DNA of 7,186 nucleotides from Paracoccaceae bacterium (GTDB lineage Bacteria; Pseudomonadota; Alphaproteobacteria; Rhodobacterales; Rhodobacteraceae). Below are positions 5,040 to 7,186 of the stretch, piece after piece. The stretch covers positions 1 to 7,186 of the forward strand of contig JANSYB010000099.1 in the NCBI GenBank assembly GCA_024742655.1, read 5' to 3'. A program made the position numbers and the translations under genes. The first letter of the stretch is position 1; each line of letters opens with the position of its first letter. The notes under the pieces are model-generated. The model had not been told where the DNA came from and did no database searches. It saw only the letters and a program-made list of their open reading frames with translations.

Positions 5040-7186
5040 ATGAGCGACAAGATAAAATTCACGCTGGACGGGCAAGAGGTCGAGGCAGAGACCGGTATGA
5101 CCATCTGGGAAGTGGCCCATGGCCGGGGCCTTGTGATCCCGCACCTGTGCCACAAACCTGCGCCGGGCTATCGCCCGGATGGCAATTGCCGGGCCTGCAT
5201 GGTCGAGATCGAGGGCGAGCGCACGCTGGCCGCCTCGTGCATCCGCGAACCCGCCGAAGGCATGGTGGTCACGACCAATTCCGCCCGCGCGGAAACTGCG
5301 CGCAAGATGGTGGTCGAGATGCTGCTGGCCGATCAGCCAGAGCGCGAGCAGGCGCATGACCGCTCCAGCCACTTGTGGGACATGGCCGAGGCGAACGGCG
5401 TCTCGGAAAGCCGCTTTCCCAAGCTGGAACAGGATCGCGTACCGCTGCTGGATGACAGCCACGTGGCGATGTCCGTCAACCTCGATGCCTGTATTCAGTG
5501 CGGGCTGTGCGTGCGCGCCTGCCGCGAGGTGCAGGTCAACGACGTGATCGGCATGGCGGGGCGCGGGCATGATTCCTATCCCGTTTTCGATTTCGACGAT
5601 CCGATGGGCGCCAGCACCTGCGTGGCCTGCGGCGAATGCGTGCAGGCCTGCCCGACAGGTGCGCTGATGCCCGCGACGGTGGTTGATGACACACAGGTGG
5701 GCGACAGTGCCGATTACGACGAAGAGGTCGACAGCGTCTGCCCGTTCTGCGGCGTGGGCTGCCAGATCAGCCTCAAGGTCAAGGACGGCCGGGTGAAATA
5801 TGTCGAGGGCATCAACGGCCCAGCGAACGAAAACCGCCTGTGCGTCAAGGGCCGGTTCGGGTTCGACTATATCCATCACGATCACCGCCTCACGAAGCCG
5901 CTGATCCGGCGCGAGGATGCGCCCGCAAAGGGGTTGAACGTGGATCCCGACAACTGGCGCGAATTCTTCCGCGAGGCCAGCTGGGACGAGGCGCTGGACG
6001 CCGCCGCAGGAGGGCTGCAATGCCTGAAAGATGACCACGGCGGCGCGTCGGTCGCGGGCTTTGGCAGTGCGAAATGCACCAACGAAGAGGCATATCTTTT
6101 CCAGAAATTCATCCGCCAGGGCTTTGGCCACAACAACGTGGATCACTGCACGCGGCTGTGCCATGCATCGTCGGTCGCGGCATTGATCGAGAACGTGGGC
6201 TCGGGTGCCGTGACGGCGACCTTCAACGAGATCGAGAATGCCGATGTGGCGATCGTGATCGGCGCCAACCCGATCGAGAACCATCCTGTCGCGGCCACCT
6301 ATTTCAAGCAGTTCACCAAGCGCGGTGGCAAGCTGATCGTGATGGATCCGCGCGGGCAGGGGCTCAAGCGGTTCGCCACGCACATGCTGCAGTTCAAGCC
6401 GGGGGCCGATGTCTCGATGCTCAACGCGATCATGAACGTGATCGTGGAAGAGGGGCTTTACGATCAGCAATATATCGAGGCCTTCACCGAAAACTGGGAG
6501 GCGGAGAAGGCGCATCTGGCGCAATTCCCGCCCGAGAAGATGGCAGAGCTGTGCGGCATTCCCGCCGACACGCTGCGCGCCGTGGCCCGCGATTTCGCGA
6601 CGGCCAAATCGGGGATGATCTTCTGGGGTATGGGCGTGTCGCAGCATATCCACGGCACCGACAACTCTCGCTGCCTGATCAGCCTCGCGCTGATGTGCGG
6701 CCATGTGGGCCGGCCGGGCACGGGTCTGCACCCGCTGCGTGGCCAGAACAACGTGCAAGGCGCCTCGGATGCCGGGCTTATCCCGATGTTCCTGCCCGAC
6801 TACCAGTCGGTCACCGATGACGGGGTGCGCAGCGCCTTTACCGAGGTCTGGAACTCCGGTGACTTCTCTAACCAGAAGGGCCTGACCGTCACCGAGATCA
6901 TGGATGCCGTCCATGACGACAAGATCAAGGGCATGTATATCCTCGGCGAGAACCCGGCCATGTCGGACCCCGACGTGGAGCACGCCCGTGACGCGCTGGC
7001 CAAGCTGGAGCATCTGGTGGTGCAGGATATCTTCATCACCGAGACGGCCAACTATGCCGACGTGATCCTGCCCTCCTCGGCCTTTGCCGAGAAATCCGGC
7101 ACGGTCACGAATACCAACCGACAGGTGCAGATGGGCCGGCCCGCCGTGTCGCCGCCCGGCGAGGCGCGCGAGGATTGGGCGATCAC
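5040..7186 (+). CDS. fdh1A: NAD-dependent formate dehydrogenase, catalytic (alpha) subunit, Mo/W-bis-MGD, FDH1/FdsA type, 3' partial
   Basis: This subunit oxidises formate to CO2 at a molybdenum or tungsten bis-MGD centre. 715 codons are present; the family is about 980 residues, so the C-terminal cofactor-binding domain is cut off. Domains in order: a plant-type [2Fe-2S] domain (Cys37, Cys50, Cys53, Cys67); a helical segment around AHDRSSHLW; two [4Fe-4S] ferredoxin motifs (Cys151/154/157/161 and Cys194/197/200/204); the [4Fe-4S] next to the metal (Cys234, 237, 241, 268); then the catalytic domain. The metal ligand is Cys374 followed by the catalytic His375 (DHCTRLCHASSV), so it is the cysteine form, not selenocysteine. 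GQNNVQGASDAG (from 568) and GENPAMSDPD (from 636) fit cofactor-binding loops. The His-Cys3 cluster found after the [2Fe-2S] domain in NuoG is absent, as I recall for Methylobacterium FDH1. The start follows the beta stop by 4 bp, and GAGGTG inside the beta gene end lies 7 nt upstream, suggesting translational coupling. Mo versus W cannot be read from the sequence. Confidence 0.95.
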   Translation, partial: MSDKIKFTLDGQEVEAETGMTIWEVAHGRGLVIPHLCHKPAPGYRPDGNCRACMVEIEGERTLAASCIREPAEGMVVTTNSARAETARKMVVEMLLADQPEREQAHDRSSHLWDMAEANGVSESRFPKLEQDRVPLLDDSHVAMSVNLDACIQCGLCVRACREVQVNDVIGMAGRGHDSYPVFDFDDPMGASTCVACGECVQACPTGALMPATVVDDTQVGDSADYDEEVDSVCPFCGVGCQISLKVKDGRVKYVEGINGPANENRLCVKGRFGFDYIHHDHRLTKPLIRREDAPAKGLNVDPDNWREFFREASWDEALDAAAGGLQCLKDDHGGASVAGFGSAKCTNEEAYLFQKFIRQGFGHNNVDHCTRLCHASSVAALIENVGSGAVTATFNEIENADVAIVIGANPIENHPVAATYFKQFTKRGGKLIVMDPRGQGLKRFATHMLQFKPGADVSMLNAIMNVIVEEGLYDQQYIEAFTENWEAEKAHLAQFPPEKMAELCGIPADTLRAVARDFATAKSGMIFWGMGVSQHIHGTDNSRCLISLALMCGHVGRPGTGLHPLRGQNNVQGASDAGLIPMFLPDYQSVTDDGVRSAFTEVWNSGDFSNQKGLTVTEIMDAVHDDKIKGMYILGENPAMSDPDVEHARDALAKLEHLVVQDIFITETANYADVILPSSAFAEKSGTVTNTNRQVQMGRPAVSPPGEAREDWAI

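Noticed and set aside
3686..5155. A 489-codon open frame on the minus strand opposite the diaphorase gene
   Set aside because: It is antisense to a confirmed NuoE-NuoF fusion, crosses its end into the next gene, and has no family resemblance or ribosome binding site.
6150..6165. Selenocysteine formate dehydrogenase
   Set aside because: The metal-ligand codon at 6159 is TGC, not an in-frame TGA, so the ligand is cysteine.
4890..7013. A 707-codon open frame on the minus strand opposite the formate dehydrogenase catalytic gene
   Set aside because: It has the same His/Arg/Val/Asp-rich composition without motifs. The plus strand carries all Fe-S ligands and the active site in frame.

Overview
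The window looks like chromosomal DNA of a high-GC alphaproteobacterium. A Roseobacter-group or other Rhodobacteraceae member, or a methylotroph-like relative, is the best guess. This rests on strong G/C bias at third codon positions, on protein style, and on a formate dehydrogenase that closely resembles, from memory, the two-subunit NAD-dependent FDH1 of Methylobacterium. The organism cannot be named from sequence alone. The DNA is densely coding, with no RNA gene, insertion sequence, CRISPR array or large repeat, and no gene-free stretch longer than about 120 bases.

Left part (1-2253): the last 64 codons of a rightward gene end in a cysteine-rich V4R-like (4-vinyl reductase type) domain. 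Three bases further on, and converging on it, lies a leftward two-gene operon for an ADP- or GDP-forming acyl-CoA ligase of the succinyl-CoA synthetase family (beta subunit, then alpha subunit, 15 bp apart). The catalytic phospho-histidine and the ATP-grasp residues are intact. The loops that hold the carboxylate substrate and the phosphate in succinyl-CoA synthetase and malate-CoA ligase are rewritten, so the acid it activates is probably not succinate or malate. This is the least explained part of the window.

Middle (2254-3349): a 121-bp divergent control region separates the ligase operon from a rightward LysR-type regulator. It holds a perfect 8+8 bp inverted repeat containing the 10-bp palindrome TGGTATACCA. 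A plausible -10 box of a leftward ligase promoter sits inside this repeat, which suggests a repressor site, possibly for a GntR-family protein. After the LysR gene come a short hairpin over its stop codon and a dyad with T-N11-A geometry, typical of LysR sites, just ahead of the dehydrogenase genes.

Right part (3350-7186): a rightward formate dehydrogenase operon. The first gene is a natural fusion of the NuoE-like and NuoF-like diaphorase subunits (FdsG + FdsB), carrying FMN, NAD and two Fe-S clusters. Four bases later starts the large molybdenum/tungsten-bis-MGD catalytic subunit, cut off by the window end after 715 codons. Together they oxidise formate to CO2 and reduce NAD+ in the cytoplasm. 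The LysR protein is the obvious candidate regulator of the dehydrogenase and possibly of the ligase. A shared pathway, in which a CoA thioester or one-carbon acid is processed to formate, is conceivable but unproven.
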